Notes: generated by a model from the sequence alone, not told the origin. Shown: positions 31,714 through 41,253, counted from the first letter of the stretch. The stretch: 64,000 bases of DNA from Jeotgalicoccus psychrophilus DSM 19085 (GCF_000425845.1 NZ_KE384463.1:1-64000); one strand, 5' to 3'. A program made the numbers and translations.

Positions 31714-33084
31714 ATGTCTTATAAATGGCTTGAAACAGCAAGTTTTACTTATCCTGATAACATTGCTGTAAAGTACAATAATGAATCTCTGACGTATCAG
31801 ATGCTGTACATGCATGCGCATTCTCTCGGCACACATATGCAGGCGCTCAAACTAAAACGCGTCGGGTTATATATCGACAACTCGCTGGATTCAGTTAAGC
31901 TGATTCACGGTCTGATGATGCTCGGCGTGGAAATGGTTATGCTGAACACACGTCTGACACCGGCTGAGCTCAGTTCTCAGCTGAAAGATGTGTCGGTGAC
32001 AACAGTTATTGCGACATTACCCGTGGATATTCCAGGGGTCGAAGTGATTTTGTATGATGATTTATTTGAGCTTGAGACACAGACCTTTATCGTCAATAAA
32101 CCTGAGCCGGATGATGTCCTGTCGATTATGTTTACGTCAGGAACGACCGGACGCGCGAAAGCAGTGCCGCAGACATATAAAAATCATGCAGCGTCACATA
32201 ATAATTGCCAGCAGCATTTTGACTATGACAGTGACAGTACATGGCTCATGGTTAATCCGATTTTTCATATTTCAGGACTGTCGATACTGTTCAGAACGGT
32301 AATGACTGGCTGTACGTTAGTCGTTGAAAATAAATTTGATGAAAAGCGTGTCTGGAATATTTTAAATGAAGATAAAATCACTCATACGAGTATGGTGCCT
32401 GTGATGCTGAAGCGTTTAATGAGCATGGAAGGCACACATCACCTTAAAGGACTGCTGCTTGGCGGGGCGAGTACAACGCCGTCACTTTTAAAAGAGGCGA
32501 TTGAAAAAGATCTGCCGGTATTTAATTCATTCGGCATGACTGAAACATGCTCTCAAATTGTTCAAATCTCTTCTAAAGATGACAGGATTTTAACTGGAGC
32601 TGTCGGTAATGTGCAGGGTTATGATATCAAAATAGACCGAGAGACCAATGAGCTGTTAATTAAAGGTGACAGTGTTGTCAGAGATTACTTAAATGCGGAT
32701 TTGAAATTAAAAGACGGATATTTTAATACGGGAGATCTTGCGCAAATTGATGATGAAGGGTATTTATATATTCTGGACAGACGTACTGATTTGATTATCA
32801 GCGGCGGTGAGAATATTTATCCGAAAGAAATTGAAGATGCAGTGTATAAAATCAGCGGCGTGGACCGCTGTGTCGTCATTAAAAAGGATGACGACGAATG
32901 GGGCAATGTGCCGGTGCTGCTTTTAGAAGAAGCAGTCGATGAAGCATTACTCTTGAATCATTTAAGCGAACATCTGGCGAAATATAAACTGCCGAAAGAA
33001 ATTCATTACGTCGATAAAATTATTATGACATCCACTGGGAAAATTTCCCGCAGTCAGAACCAAAAAATGTTTCTAAACCGTTAA
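31714..33084 (+). CDS. menE: o-succinylbenzoate-CoA ligase
   Basis: A 456-residue ANL adenylating enzyme activating o-succinylbenzoate. Motifs: FTSGTTGRAKAVPQT (about 137-151), NSFGMTETCSQIV (about 271-283), GYFNTGDLAQIDDEG (about 331-345) and RRTDLIISGGENIYPKEIED (about 352-371). It follows menB across a hairpin. In S. aureus menE sits with menC at a different locus; here it is joined to menFDHB, and menC (OSB synthase) is absent from the window. Confidence 0.92.
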   Translation: MSYKWLETASFTYPDNIAVKYNNESLTYQMLYMHAHSLGTHMQALKLKRVGLYIDNSLDSVKLIHGLMMLGVEMVMLNTRLTPAELSSQLKDVSVTTVIATLPVDIPGVEVILYDDLFELETQTFIVNKPEPDDVLSIMFTSGTTGRAKAVPQTYKNHAASHNNCQQHFDYDSDSTWLMVNPIFHISGLSILFRTVMTGCTLVVENKFDEKRVWNILNEDKITHTSMVPVMLKRLMSMEGTHHLKGLLLGGASTTPSLLKEAIEKDLPVFNSFGMTETCSQIVQISSKDDRILTGAVGNVQGYDIKIDRETNELLIKGDSVVRDYLNADLKLKDGYFNTGDLAQIDDEGYLYILDRRTDLIISGGENIYPKEIEDAVYKISGVDRCVVIKKDDDEWGNVPVLLLEEAVDEALLLNHLSEHLAKYKLPKEIHYVDKIIMTSTGKISRSQNQKMFLNR

Positions 33085-33111
33085 ATACAGGTATGGACTA
33101 ATAAGATATAA

Positions 33112-33345
33112 TTACTGACGTTTTTTCTTTTTGTTTACGGGAACCGGATCAAAACCGCCTTCGTGGAATGGATGGCATTTTAAAATACGTTTCGTTGCCA
33201 TAAAGCTGCCTTTTAAAGAACCATGCTCAGCAACTGCTTCAAGAGCATAATTTGAACATGTCGGATAAAACCGGCAAGTCGGCGGCGACATTGGAGAAAT
33301 ATGTTTCTGGTAAAAATGAACGGAGCCGATTAATACTTTTTTCAT
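33112..33345 (-). CDS. yidD: Membrane protein insertion efficiency factor YidD
   Basis: 77 residues from ATG 33345, preceded by AAAAGGTGATG (a longer in-frame start at 33405 would overlap the opposite Nudix promoter). The conserved core is [20 protein letters not shown] (about 12-31) followed by [15 protein letters not shown] and [13 protein letters not shown]. It is a small amphipathic helper of YidC/Sec insertion. The C-terminal NKKKKRQ tail is typical. Divergent from the Nudix gene. Confidence 0.95.
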   Translation of the reverse strand: MKKVLIGSVHFYQKHISPMSPPTCRFYPTCSNYALEAVAEHGSLKGSFMATKRILKCHPFHEGGFDPVPVNKKKKRQ

Positions 33346-33420
33346 TGCAGCATCACCTTTTAAAATTAATACAACTATTGTAAGCTGATATCTGCAAGAG
33401 TGCAACTAGGAGGATTATAC

Positions 33421-33879
33421 ATGAAAACATTTACTGATCATGAAGGCAGACGTGTCACATTGGAAAACAGTTACGTTGAAAATACGAAACATGTCCTGAT
33501 TATTCCTAAGTTTAACGGCCAGTTTTTACTGACGAACCATAAAGAACGAGGGCTCGAATTTCCGGGCGGTAAAGTGGATGAAGGTGAATCACTCGTCGAA
33601 GGTGCACAACGTGAACTTTATGAAGAAACCGGCGGTTTGGTAGGGAATCTGCACTTTGTCGGTACATATACCGTTCATGATGGTGATGAAACATTCAGTA
33701 AAGCAGCATTCTGCTGTAACATCGAGCGGCTGGACCAGCTGAAACACTACCATGAAACAAATGGTCCGATGCTCGTCAATCATATCGATGACATTGCTGA
33801 AGAAGATAAAAGCCTGCTCCTGAAAGATGATTGTGTAGTTTATTTATATAATGAAGTCAGGGAAAACGGCTGTCAGTAG
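33421..33879 (+). CDS. ytkD: Nudix hydrolase, YtkD/MutTA type
   Basis: 152 residues from ATG 33421, preceded by AGGAGG. The Nudix box GGKVDEGESLVEGAQRELYE continuing ETGG (about 48-71) is complete: G-x5-E-x7-RE-x2-EE-x-G. YtkD-type enzymes hydrolyse (d)NTPs, including oxidised forms, and can act on mRNA 5' triphosphates; the full-length match and the yidD-pckA-metK neighbourhood support this subfamily. Monocistronic with a strong terminator. Confidence 0.85.
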   Translation: MKTFTDHEGRRVTLENSYVENTKHVLIIPKFNGQFLLTNHKERGLEFPGGKVDEGESLVEGAQRELYEETGGLVGNLHFVGTYTVHDGDETFSKAAFCCNIERLDQLKHYHETNGPMLVNHIDDIAEEDKSLLLKDDCVVYLYNEVRENGCQ

Positions 33880-33892
33880 CGAGTGATAGTGG

Positions 33893-33923
33893 ACCGGAAC
33901 AACATATGTTGTTCCGGTTTTTT
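33893..33923 (+). terminator. Palindromic intrinsic terminator of ytkD
   Basis: Twelve-bp arms CCGGAACAACAT / ATGTTGTTCCGG (33894-33917) then TTTTTT. Confidence 0.92.
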
Positions 33924-34022
33924 GTTGAGAAGTTTGATGGGCAATGTTGAATCGACAGAGTCAATCAAAACCGCTGGAATGACAATGTGCCTTCAACATA
34001 GTCAATCGTCGTACTCTAAACC

Positions 34023-34056
34023 AAAAAATCCCGGGATAATTATTATCCCGGGACTC
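34023..34056 (-). terminator. Intrinsic terminator of pckA
   Basis: Minus-strand stem TCCCGGGATAAT / ATTATCCCGGGA followed by TTTTTTGG. The preceding stretch (33924-34022) has no gene; its only structure is ATGTTGAA (33944-33951) with TTCAACAT (33992-33999). Confidence 0.92.
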
Positions 34057-34073
34057 AAGCTATTCAAATATTA

Positions 34074-35648
34074 TTAAAATCCGCCTTTTTCAGCAATTGC
34101 TGCTGATTCTGAACCGAATTTTTTGAAGTTTTCGATAAACTGCTCTTTAAGTGCTTGTGCTTTTTCATTGTAAGCATCAGCTGATTCCCAAGTGTTGATT
34201 GGTGCAAGAATGTTTTCAGGTACACCAGTTACTGATTTAGGAATTGACAGACCGAACATTTCATCTTCAGCGAATTCACCAAGTTCTAATTCACCGCTGA
34301 TAGCGCGTCTGACCATTGAGCGTGTGTGTGCCAGGTTCATACGTTTACCAACACCGTATTCGCCGCCTGTCCATCCTGTGTTTACAAGATAAACGTTAAC
34401 GTCATGCTTGTCGATTAAGTCACCAAGCATGTTTGCATATACTGTTGCGTGCAGTGGTAAGAATGGAGAACCGAAACATGTTGAGAATACCGGCTGTGGT
34501 GTAGTCACACCGCGTTCAGTTCCTGCAAGTTTAGAAGTAAACCCGCTCAGGAAGTGATACATTGCCTGATCTTTACTTAACTTAGCGATTGGAGGAAGTA
34601 CTCCAAATGCATCTGCTGTTAAGAAAATAATTGTTTTCGGGTGGCCTGCAACTGAAGGAATGCGTGCATTGTCGATATGGTCAAGCGGATATACAGCACG
34701 AGTGTTTTCAGTAAGTGAATCATCGTCGTAATCAGCGTTGCCATTTTCATCAATCACAACGTTCTCGAGAACTGAACCGAATTTAATCGCTTTAAAGATT
34801 TCAGGTTCTTTTTCTTCTGATAAATTAATAGTTTTAGCATAGCATCCGCCTTCGATGTTAAATACACCGTCGTCGTTCCAGCCGTGCTCATCGTCGCCGA
34901 TAAGGTCGCGTTCAGGGTCTGCAGAAAGCGTCGTTTTACCAGTTCCTGATAAACCGAAGAATAATGCAACGTCTTTGTTCTCACCGACGTTGGCACTGCA
35001 GTGCATGCTGAGCACGCCTTGTTCAGGAAGCAGATAGTTCATAATAGAGAAGATAGACTTTTTCATTTCTCCGCCGTACTCAGTACCGCCGATAAGAATA
35101 ATTTTCTTCTCTAATGACACAAGTACGAATACTTCTGAGCCTGTGCCGTCAACTTTCGGGTCAGCTTTAAAAGTCGGTGCTGAAACAATCGTAAATTCAG
35201 GGTCGATTGCCAGTGCTTCTTCTTTTGTTTCAGGGCGGATAAACATAGTTTTCGCAAACATGTTGTGCCAGCTGAATTCATTAACAACCTGAAGTTGAAG
35301 CTGTGTATGCGGGTCTGCGCCTGCATAGCCGTTAAAGACAAATAATTCTTCTTTGTCATTTAAATATGTAGTAACTTTATCGAATAAATTATCGAAAACT
35401 TCTTGTGAAATCGGCTGGTTCACATCGCCCCAGTCAATTTTGCTGTCCGATACACTGTCTCTTACGATAAAACGGTCTTTCGGGCTGCGTCCAGTGTATT
35501 CGCCAGTCTGCGCGCGCAGGGCACCTGTATTTGTCAGAACTGCTTCGTCGCGTCGAATAGATGCTTCGACAAGTTCAGCGTTTGATAATTGTTTGTGTGT
35601 AGAAGGTTTGTTAACAAGACCTTCGATTAAACTTTTATGATTAACCAT
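34074..35648 (-). CDS. pckA: Phosphoenolpyruvate carboxykinase (ATP)
   Basis: A 524-residue gluconeogenic enzyme converting oxaloacetate and ATP to PEP. The kinase P-loop [20 protein letters not shown] (about 233-252) followed by DDEHGW, the substrate-site Arg region [13 protein letters not shown] (about 47-59) and the Lys/His metal region FGSVLENVV are present. It suits growth on fatty acids or amino acids, in line with the fad operon and gabD-like and proline dehydrogenase genes here. Its promoter has a good -10 and an inverted repeat over the -35. Divergent from metK, as in staphylococci. Confidence 0.97.
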   Translation of the reverse strand: MVNHKSLIEGLVNKPSTHKQLSNAELVEASIRRDEAVLTNTGALRAQTGEYTGRSPKDRFIVRDSVSDSKIDWGDVNQPISQEVFDNLFDKVTTYLNDKEELFVFNGYAGADPHTQLQLQVVNEFSWHNMFAKTMFIRPETKEEALAIDPEFTIVSAPTFKADPKVDGTGSEVFVLVSLEKKIILIGGTEYGGEMKKSIFSIMNYLLPEQGVLSMHCSANVGENKDVALFFGLSGTGKTTLSADPERDLIGDDEHGWNDDGVFNIEGGCYAKTINLSEEKEPEIFKAIKFGSVLENVVIDENGNADYDDDSLTENTRAVYPLDHIDNARIPSVAGHPKTIIFLTADAFGVLPPIAKLSKDQAMYHFLSGFTSKLAGTERGVTTPQPVFSTCFGSPFLPLHATVYANMLGDLIDKHDVNVYLVNTGWTGGEYGVGKRMNLAHTRSMVRRAISGELELGEFAEDEMFGLSIPKSVTGVPENILAPINTWESADAYNEKAQALKEQFIENFKKFGSESAAIAEKGGF

Positions 35649-35693
35649 GATTCGCCTCCAAAATATTTGTCATTAACGAACTATTTAGAAATT

Positions 35694-35747
35694 AGTATAA
35701 CACATTCGATTTTATGTTTACACATATAATACGATAACGCATGTGTA
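35694..35747 (-). promoter_or_regulatory. pckA promoter with inverted-repeat operator
   Basis: Minus strand: TGTAAA (35722-35717), 17 bases, TATACT (35699-35694). TACACAT (35719-35725) and ATGTGTA (35741-35747) form a perfect 7-bp inverted repeat, 15 bases apart, overlapping the -35. The regulator is unknown; it does not fit the CcpN consensus as I recall it. Confidence 0.55.
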
Positions 35748-35882
35748 TATTGATATATATTTTTCAATGTTATTTCATAAGTATAAGTTATAAATGGCTT
35801 ATAAAACATTAAGAATATGTTTTTAAAATAGCAGATTAATTTTAAAGAGATTAAACCTGTCACAAATAACACTTTGTTAATC

Positions 35883-35911
35883 TTGATTTGAATTTCACAA
35901 TATTGTAAGAT
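35883..35911 (+). promoter_or_regulatory. metK promoter
   Basis: TTGATT (35883-35888), 17 bases, TAAGAT (35906-35911); start near 35918, a few bases before the S-box aptamer. Confidence 0.6.
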
Positions 35912-35923
35912 GAGTATAAGTTA

Positions 35924-36083
35924 TCTCTTATCCAGAGGTGGTGGAGGGATTCAAACCCGATGAAGCCAGAGCAACCTCCTTTTTCAAGAAAGGTGCTAAA
36001 GAATGCAGAGTAATTCTGAGCGATAAGGGAAAAGGGCGAGCCTTTTTCTCTGTTTAATATGGAGAAAAAGGTTTTATTTTTTG
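35924..36083 (+). promoter_or_regulatory. SAM-I (S-box) riboswitch of metK
   Basis: The aptamer (35924-36030) has P1 arms CTCTTATC / GATAAGGG and the conserved AGAGGTGGTGGAGGGA, CCCGATGAAGCC, GCAACC and AAGGTGCTAA-type elements. A terminator follows: CCTTTTTCTC (36041-36050) with GAGAAAAAGG (36062-36071), then TTTTATTTTTT. High SAM should favour termination and lower metK expression. Confidence 0.95.
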
Positions 36084-36128
36084 CTTTTGAAGAGATAGCT
36101 AAATCAGCTATAAAGGAGATTTTTATAA

Positions 36129-37313
36129 ATGTCAGAACGTAAATTATTTACTTCGGAGTCAGTCACAGAAGGTCATCCGGATAAAATCGCAGATCAGATT
36201 TCAGATGCGATTCTCGACGCAATTCTTGAAGGGGACCCATACGCACGCGTTGCCTGCGAGACTGTAGTAAATACAGGGCTTGCAATGATTGTCGGTGAAA
36301 TCAGTACGGAAACATACGTTGATATTCCGAAAACTGTCAGAGAAACAGTAAAAGAAATCGGTTATGTCGATGCGAAGTACGGTTACGATTATAAAACGAT
36401 GTCTGTATTAACAGGCATCGATGAGCAGTCGGAAGACATCGCTGTCGGTGTAAACAATGCATTTGAAACACGTGAATCACAAGGTGTCTCTACAGGTGCA
36501 GGCGACCAGGGATTAATGTTTGGCTATGCAACAAATGAAACGAAAGAATTCATGCCGCTGCCAATTTCACTGGCTCACAAAATTTCACGCCGTTTAACAG
36601 AAGTACGTAAAGACAGCACGATTTCTTACCTGCGCCCAGACGGTAAATCACAGGTTACTGTTGAGTATGATGAAGACGGCAAACCGCTGAGAGTAGATAC
36701 AATCGTTATCTCAACTCAGCATCACGAAAATATTCCGGCAACTCAAATTTATGATGATCTGCTGGAACATGTCATTCAGGAAGTTGTTCCTGCGGAGCTC
36801 TTAGATGAAGAAACTAAATATTTCATCAATCCGACAGGCAGATTTGTTATCGGCGGACCGCAGGGTGATGCTGGACTTACAGGCCGTAAAATCATCGTCG
36901 ATACTTACGGCGGATACGCTCGTCACGGCGGCGGCGCATTCAGCGGTAAAGATCCGACTAAAGTTGACCGTTCTGCAGCATACGCTGCACGCTACATTGC
37001 AAAAAATATTGTGGCGAGCGGCATTGCAGAAAAATGTGAAATTCAGCTGGCATATGCAATAGGCGTATCACAGCCCGTATCTATAGCTGTCGATACTTTT
37101 AATACAGGGAAATACGATGAAGGAAAAATTACAGAAGTCATCAGAGAACTGTTTAATTTATCGCCAGATGGTATTATAGATATGCTAAACTTAAGAAGAC
37201 CAATTTATAAACAAACTGCGAGTTATGGACATTTTGGTCGTACGGACATCGATTTACCGTGGGAAAGACTCGATAAAGTCGATGCACTGAAAGATCTACT
37301 TAGAAATAGCTAA
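36129..37313 (+). CDS. metK: S-adenosylmethionine synthetase
   Basis: A 394-residue enzyme making SAM from ATP and methionine. N-terminal [20 protein letters not shown] (about 7-26) carries the ATP/Mg-binding His; [12 protein letters not shown] (about 117-128) is the first signature and [19 protein letters not shown] (about 262-280) the phosphate-binding loop. Length is normal. Ribosome binding site AAAGGAG. Controlled by the S-box upstream and possibly co-transcribed with the NERD gene 29 bases downstream. Confidence 0.98.
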   Translation: MSERKLFTSESVTEGHPDKIADQISDAILDAILEGDPYARVACETVVNTGLAMIVGEISTETYVDIPKTVRETVKEIGYVDAKYGYDYKTMSVLTGIDEQSEDIAVGVNNAFETRESQGVSTGAGDQGLMFGYATNETKEFMPLPISLAHKISRRLTEVRKDSTISYLRPDGKSQVTVEYDEDGKPLRVDTIVISTQHHENIPATQIYDDLLEHVIQEVVPAELLDEETKYFINPTGRFVIGGPQGDAGLTGRKIIVDTYGGYARHGGGAFSGKDPTKVDRSAAYAARYIAKNIVASGIAEKCEIQLAYAIGVSQPVSIAVDTFNTGKYDEGKITEVIRELFNLSPDGIIDMLNLRRPIYKQTASYGHFGRTDIDLPWERLDKVDALKDLLRNS

Positions 37314-37342
37314 TTTAAGCAGTGCGGGAAGAGAGGAATAAT

Positions 37343-38251
37343 ATGAATACTGATATTTTTACAGATCCGATATTTATCGCGGTCGCAGCAGTACTTCTCA
37401 TCATTGTAATCTGGTTTTTAGTATATTACTTTAAACACCGCAATGAAGTGAAAACTGTGGAGCAAACATATTCGAAAGAAAAAGAGTCACTTGTTGAAAA
37501 ATACGAAAGTGAACATGAAGAGGAACGTTTAGGACACAAGAAAGAAATGTCTACTTTAAACGAAAAGTATCATAACGATACGACATTACTCGACAACAAA
37601 CTTTCGAGCCTGCATCAGTTTACTGTAGATAAAGGCGAGTATTTAACAGACCTTTCTTTAATACAGTTAAAAGACAAACTTGTTAAAGATGAAAAAATCC
37701 GTGAGACGGATATGATTATTCTGTCGAACATTTATTTACCATCAAGAAATTACACAAACACGCGTAAAATCGATCATTTAGTATTAACCCGTACTGGTAT
37801 TTATCTGCTTGATTCTAAATACTGGAGCGGCCACATTTTACACGGTGTGAATGAAAATCAGTTTGAAGAAATACCGTATGTTGAATCATTCTTCGACCTG
37901 CTTGAACTTGATAAGCAGAAAGAACAAACTTTAATTTTTGAAAAAGCAGATTCAGAAAACGTTTCGGTTAACCATTACAACGGTATTATCGATGAAACAA
38001 AAGTGACTGCTGAAAAACTGAAAAATAAATTTAAATTACAATATGATATCGTACCGATTATTTACTTTAATCCGAAAGATAATGGTAACTATTCAATTAC
38101 CAACTATTCGGAAGACCCTTCGATCAGAGTAATTGTCGGACAGGAAGATTTAGAAGCATTCTTCCTTAAATATGTATTCCACGGCAGATTCCAGTACACA
38201 GTTAAAGATCTGGATGAAATTGCGAATGCATTAATCGATCAGAGCCTGTAA
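37343..38251 (+). CDS. NERD-domain membrane protein with coiled coil
   Basis: 302 residues from ATG 37343 (AGAGGA upstream). An N-terminal transmembrane helix (about 9-28), a charged coiled-coil stretch (about 35-90, many Glu/Lys) and a nuclease-related domain (NERD) around RKIDHLVLTRTGIYLLDSKY (about 135-154), with the Asp and the D-x-K motif of this restriction-endonuclease-like fold. Members are suspected DNA-processing or stress proteins; the activity is unproven. It lies directly behind metK, before a terminator. Confidence 0.8.
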   Translation: MNTDIFTDPIFIAVAAVLLIIVIWFLVYYFKHRNEVKTVEQTYSKEKESLVEKYESEHEEERLGHKKEMSTLNEKYHNDTTLLDNKLSSLHQFTVDKGEYLTDLSLIQLKDKLVKDEKIRETDMIILSNIYLPSRNYTNTRKIDHLVLTRTGIYLLDSKYWSGHILHGVNENQFEEIPYVESFFDLLELDKQKEQTLIFEKADSENVSVNHYNGIIDETKVTAEKLKNKFKLQYDIVPIIYFNPKDNGNYSITNYSEDPSIRVIVGQEDLEAFFLKYVFHGRFQYTVKDLDEIANALIDQSL

Positions 38252-38268
38252 CTTTGTAAATTGAAACC

Positions 38269-38303
38269 AATCGTCCTATAATTATTTATAGGACGATTTT
38301 TTA
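38269..38303 (+). terminator. Intrinsic terminator after NERD gene
   Basis: Thirteen-bp stem AATCGTCCTATAA / TTATAGGACGATT, loop TTAT, then TTTTTATATTTTG. Confidence 0.9.
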
Positions 38304-38322
38304 TATTTTGGAGGGGAATTAA

Positions 38323-39702
38323 ATGACAGAGGAAATTATCGTAATTAATCCGGCAACACAGGAAGAAGCCGGACGTGTAAAAAAAGACAGCAGTGAAACA
38401 ATCGAAAAGAAAATTAATACTGCACACGAAAAATTTCAGGATTTTAAGAAAATGAATGCACAGGACCGTTCAGATTTACTTTTGAAATGGGCAGAAAAAA
38501 TCGAAGAAAACAGACAGGAAATCGCAGAACTCGTTACGCTTGAAGGCGGAAAGCCGCTGACGGAAGCACTTGGTGAAGTCGATTATGCCAACAGTTATAT
38601 TAAATATTACGCTGAAGAAGCAAAACGTATATACGGACGGACAGTGCCTGCAAACAATGATGAGACGAGAATTGTAGTAACGAGACATCCAATCGGAGTC
38701 GTTGCAGCAATTACACCGTGGAACTTTCCGGTGGCGATGATGGCGCGTAAAGCAGCACCGGCTGTCGCAGCAGGAAATACTTTTATCGTAAAACCGGCAA
38801 GTGCGACACCGATGTCGGCAGTGAAGTTTATAGATCTCGCGGTAGAAGCGGGCTTTGATGAAGGTGTGATACAGTACGTCAATGCATCGGGCCGTGATGC
38901 TGGTGAAATATTTACACAGTCCGATAAAATTATGAAACTGACATTTACCGGTTCGACTGAAGTCGGTAAACAGCTGATGAGCGACGCATCGGTGACGGTT
39001 AAAAACGTCACGATGGAACTCGGCGGACATGCGCCGTTAATCGTTCATCGTGATGCTGATATCGATAAAGCAGTCGAAGGTGCGATGGCTTCGAAATTCA
39101 GAAACTCAGGACAGACATGTGTATGCGCCAACAGATTTTATGTGCATGAAGATGTGCTTGATGAATTTACCGAGAAGTTTACAGCGCAGGTTAAAGAACT
39201 AAAAGTCGGCAACGGTATGGAAGATGGTGTCAAAATCGGTCCTTTAATCGATGAAGACGGCTATGACAAAGTAATGAAACACATTGAAGATGCAGTTGAA
39301 AAAGGCGGCAAAGTAACGACCGGCGGTAATGGAGATAAGTCAGGCGGCTATTTTGTCGAACCGACGGTTATTACGAATGTGACAGACGATATGATCTGTA
39401 TGAGTGAAGAAACATTCGGACCGCTGGCGCCGATTCAAAGCTTTTCAAATTTAGATGAAGCAATCAAAAAAGCAAACAGCACAGAATTTGGCCTTGCAGC
39501 CTATTATTTCACTGAAAACTACGCGACGGGAATCAGCTTAACAGAAGAACTCGATTTCGGAGTGCTCGGCTGGAATAATGGGGCACCAAGTGCAGCAAAT
39601 ATTCCATTCGGCGGCTTAAAAGAAAGCGGCGTCGGCCGTGAAGGTGCGCCGGAAGGGCTGGAACCTTATACGGAAACGAAAGTGACGTCGATTAAAATAT
39701 AG
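38323..39702 (+). CDS. gabD: NAD(P)-dependent succinate-semialdehyde dehydrogenase-like
   Basis: A 459-residue aldehyde dehydrogenase. Cofactor segment ITPWNFPVAMMARKAAPAVA (about 130-149), FTGSTEVGKQL (about 207-217), catalytic Glu in VTMELGGHAP (about 231-240) and catalytic Cys in NSGQTCVCANRFYVH (about 257-271). The TLEGGKPLTEALGEVDYA and FGGLKESGVGREGAPEG segments fit the GabD branch, but the physiological aldehyde is inferred. GGAGGGG precedes the ATG; a terminator and the second tandem array follow. Confidence 0.85.
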   Translation: MTEEIIVINPATQEEAGRVKKDSSETIEKKINTAHEKFQDFKKMNAQDRSDLLLKWAEKIEENRQEIAELVTLEGGKPLTEALGEVDYANSYIKYYAEEAKRIYGRTVPANNDETRIVVTRHPIGVVAAITPWNFPVAMMARKAAPAVAAGNTFIVKPASATPMSAVKFIDLAVEAGFDEGVIQYVNASGRDAGEIFTQSDKIMKLTFTGSTEVGKQLMSDASVTVKNVTMELGGHAPLIVHRDADIDKAVEGAMASKFRNSGQTCVCANRFYVHEDVLDEFTEKFTAQVKELKVGNGMEDGVKIGPLIDEDGYDKVMKHIEDAVEKGGKVTTGGNGDKSGGYFVEPTVITNVTDDMICMSEETFGPLAPIQSFSNLDEAIKKANSTEFGLAAYYFTENYATGISLTEELDFGVLGWNNGAPSAANIPFGGLKESGVGREGAPEGLEPYTETKVTSIKI

Positions 39703-39712
39703 TTTGAATTGA

Positions 39713-39747
39713 AAATGAGCATGCCTGTGAGGTACGCTCATTTTTTG
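39713..39747 (+). terminator. Intrinsic terminator of gabD
   Basis: AATGAGC / GCTCATT stem with an inner CCT/AGG pair set and TTTTTTG tail. Confidence 0.82.
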
Positions 39748-40020
39748 TGAATCCCACGTATTCGGTTAACAACGGCGTTTCCCCGTTGTAAATCCAAGGC
39801 TCCCGGTTAACAACGGCGTTTCCCTGTTGTGAATCGAAGGCTCCCGGTTAACAACGGCGTTTCCCTGTTGTGAATCCAAGGCTCCCGGTTAACAACAGCG
39901 TTTCCCCGTTGTGAATCCAAGGCTCCCGGTTAACAACGGCGTTTCCCCGTTGTGAATCGAAGGCTCCCGGTTAACAACGGCGTTTTCCTGTTGTGAATCG
40001 AAGGCTCCCGGTTAACAACC
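39746..40020. repeat. 41-bp tandem repeat array B (six copies plus ends)
   Basis: Full units start at 39764, 39805, 39846, 39887, 39928 and 39969, with a partial at 40010: an exact 41-bp period. A degenerate half-unit precedes the first (GTGAATCCCACG at about 39747-39758). Each unit reads GGTTAACAACGGCGTTT, then CCCCGTTGT or CCCTGTTGT, GAATCCAAGG or GAATCGAAGG, and CTCCC. ACAACGG pairs with CCGTTGT to form a hairpin. It lies between convergent genes. Confidence 0.95.
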
Positions 40021-40045
40021 GTATTTTAATACCACACCCAAGCAA

Positions 40046-40258
40046 TCATCTTTTCCCATTATGCTCATTCCTGCGCGCAGCTTCTTCGTCTTTTTTAACA
40101 TTTGATCTCACAGCGAGTGACAGGAACGCGACGACTGCTGGCATGAACAGAGAGTTCAGTATGCTGACTTCATCAAGAAATAAATATTGCAAGGCGATAA
40201 TAATAGCGAACACAAATATGTACATATATATAAAGCGTTTGATTTTTTCTTTCTTCAT
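40046..40258 (-). CDS. Small two-helix membrane protein, 70 aa
   Basis: Basic N-terminus MKKEKIKR, two hydrophobic helices (about 9-27 and 33-52) separated by DEVS, then a highly charged tail (KKDEEAARRNEHNGKR). AAAGGAG precedes the ATG at good distance, supporting a real gene. No family recognised. It converges on gabD across the tandem array. Confidence 0.65.
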   Translation of the reverse strand: MKKEKIKRFIYMYIFVFAIIIALQYLFLDEVSILNSLFMPAVVAFLSLAVRSNVKKDEEAARRNEHNGKR

Positions 40259-40404
40259 AAGTGCTCCTTTGAAAGCGTATTCTTATATAACAGTTTCTCA
40301 ATAAAATGAAATAATATCAACGTGTAAATTATACATCTGTGTTAAATCTATGGTATTTTGTTTAATACAATCATTTTTACACAGAGATACAAGGAGCAGA
40401 TAAA

Positions 40405-41253
40405 ATGAATGACACAGGACTTATTTTGGAAGGCGGCGGTATGCGCGGATTATATACAGCCGGCGTCCTTGAATATTTTGCACAGCACGACATACATTTT
40501 CCTTATATTATCGGCGTATCAGCGGGTGCCTGCATGGCCGCATCTTTCCTGTCGGAGCAGCAAGGAAGAAACAGAACAGTCAGTATTGATTATGTAAATG
40601 ATAAAAGGTATTTATCGTTCAGTAATTTCATCCGTAAAGGTGAATTGTTCGGTATGGATTTTATTTTTGATGAAATACCAAATACTTTAGTGCCGCTCGA
40701 TGTGAATAAAATTATTTCAGGTAAAGAGGAGTTCGTTATCGTTACTACGAATTGTGAAACGGGCGAACCGATGTATTTTTATAAAGAGGATTACGATGCA
40801 CAGACACTCGGTAAATTACTGCGTGCATCAAGTTCAATTCCATTCTTCGCCGATGCGGTGAAACATGATGGGAAATATATGCTCGACGGCGGTATTGTCG
40901 ATCCGATTCCAATTATAAAAGCGGAAAGTGACGGCTTAACAAAAAACGTTGTCGTGCTGACAAAACCGCGTGGTTATTACAAAAAAGAGAGCAGAATGTC
41001 GACTATCATTAATTATAAAAAATATCCAAAAGTCGATGAACGCATGAAAATAAGATATAAACATTATAACGAGAGACTGGATTATATTTTTGAGCAGGAG
41101 AAAAAAGGTAATGTTGTCGTTATTGCACCGAGCGAGAATCCAGGTGTCGGCAGAACGACACGCAACACAGAAAAGCTCGAAAAATTATATGAGCTCGGAT
41201 TTAATGATGCAAAAGAACAGTATGAAGCAGTAAAATCGTTAGCGAAAGCATAA
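40405..41253 (+). CDS. Patatin-like phospholipase (RssA type)
   Basis: A 282-residue cytoplasmic patatin-domain protein. Oxyanion loop LILEGGGMRGLYTAGVLE (about 6-23), Ser-dyad nucleophile in IIGVSAGACMA (Ser39) and catalytic Asp in YMLDGGIVDPIP (about 156-167): the Ser-Asp dyad is intact. It probably acts as an esterase or phospholipase on cell lipids. Monocistronic; CAAGGAGC ribosome binding site. Confidence 0.92.
   Translation: MNDTGLILEGGGMRGLYTAGVLEYFAQHDIHFPYIIGVSAGACMAASFLSEQQGRNRTVSIDYVNDKRYLSFSNFIRKGELFGMDFIFDEIPNTLVPLDVNKIISGKEEFVIVTTNCETGEPMYFYKEDYDAQTLGKLLRASSSIPFFADAVKHDGKYMLDGGIVDPIPIIKAESDGLTKNVVVLTKPRGYYKKESRMSTIINYKKYPKVDERMKIRYKHYNERLDYIFEQEKKGNVVVIAPSENPGVGRTTRNTEKLEKLYELGFNDAKEQYEAVKSLAKA

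Noticed and set aside
38476-39030. 184-residue minus-strand ORF inside gabD
   Set aside because: It is a mirror frame of a conserved aldehyde dehydrogenase; Cys/Arg/His-rich composition unlike real proteins here.
25098-40020. The two 41-bp arrays as CRISPR arrays
   Set aside because: Units repeat head to tail with no unique spacers, and no cas genes occur in the window.
40264-40277. cre-like TGAAAGCGTATTCT before the small membrane protein
   Set aside because: Two key positions of the consensus are wrong.
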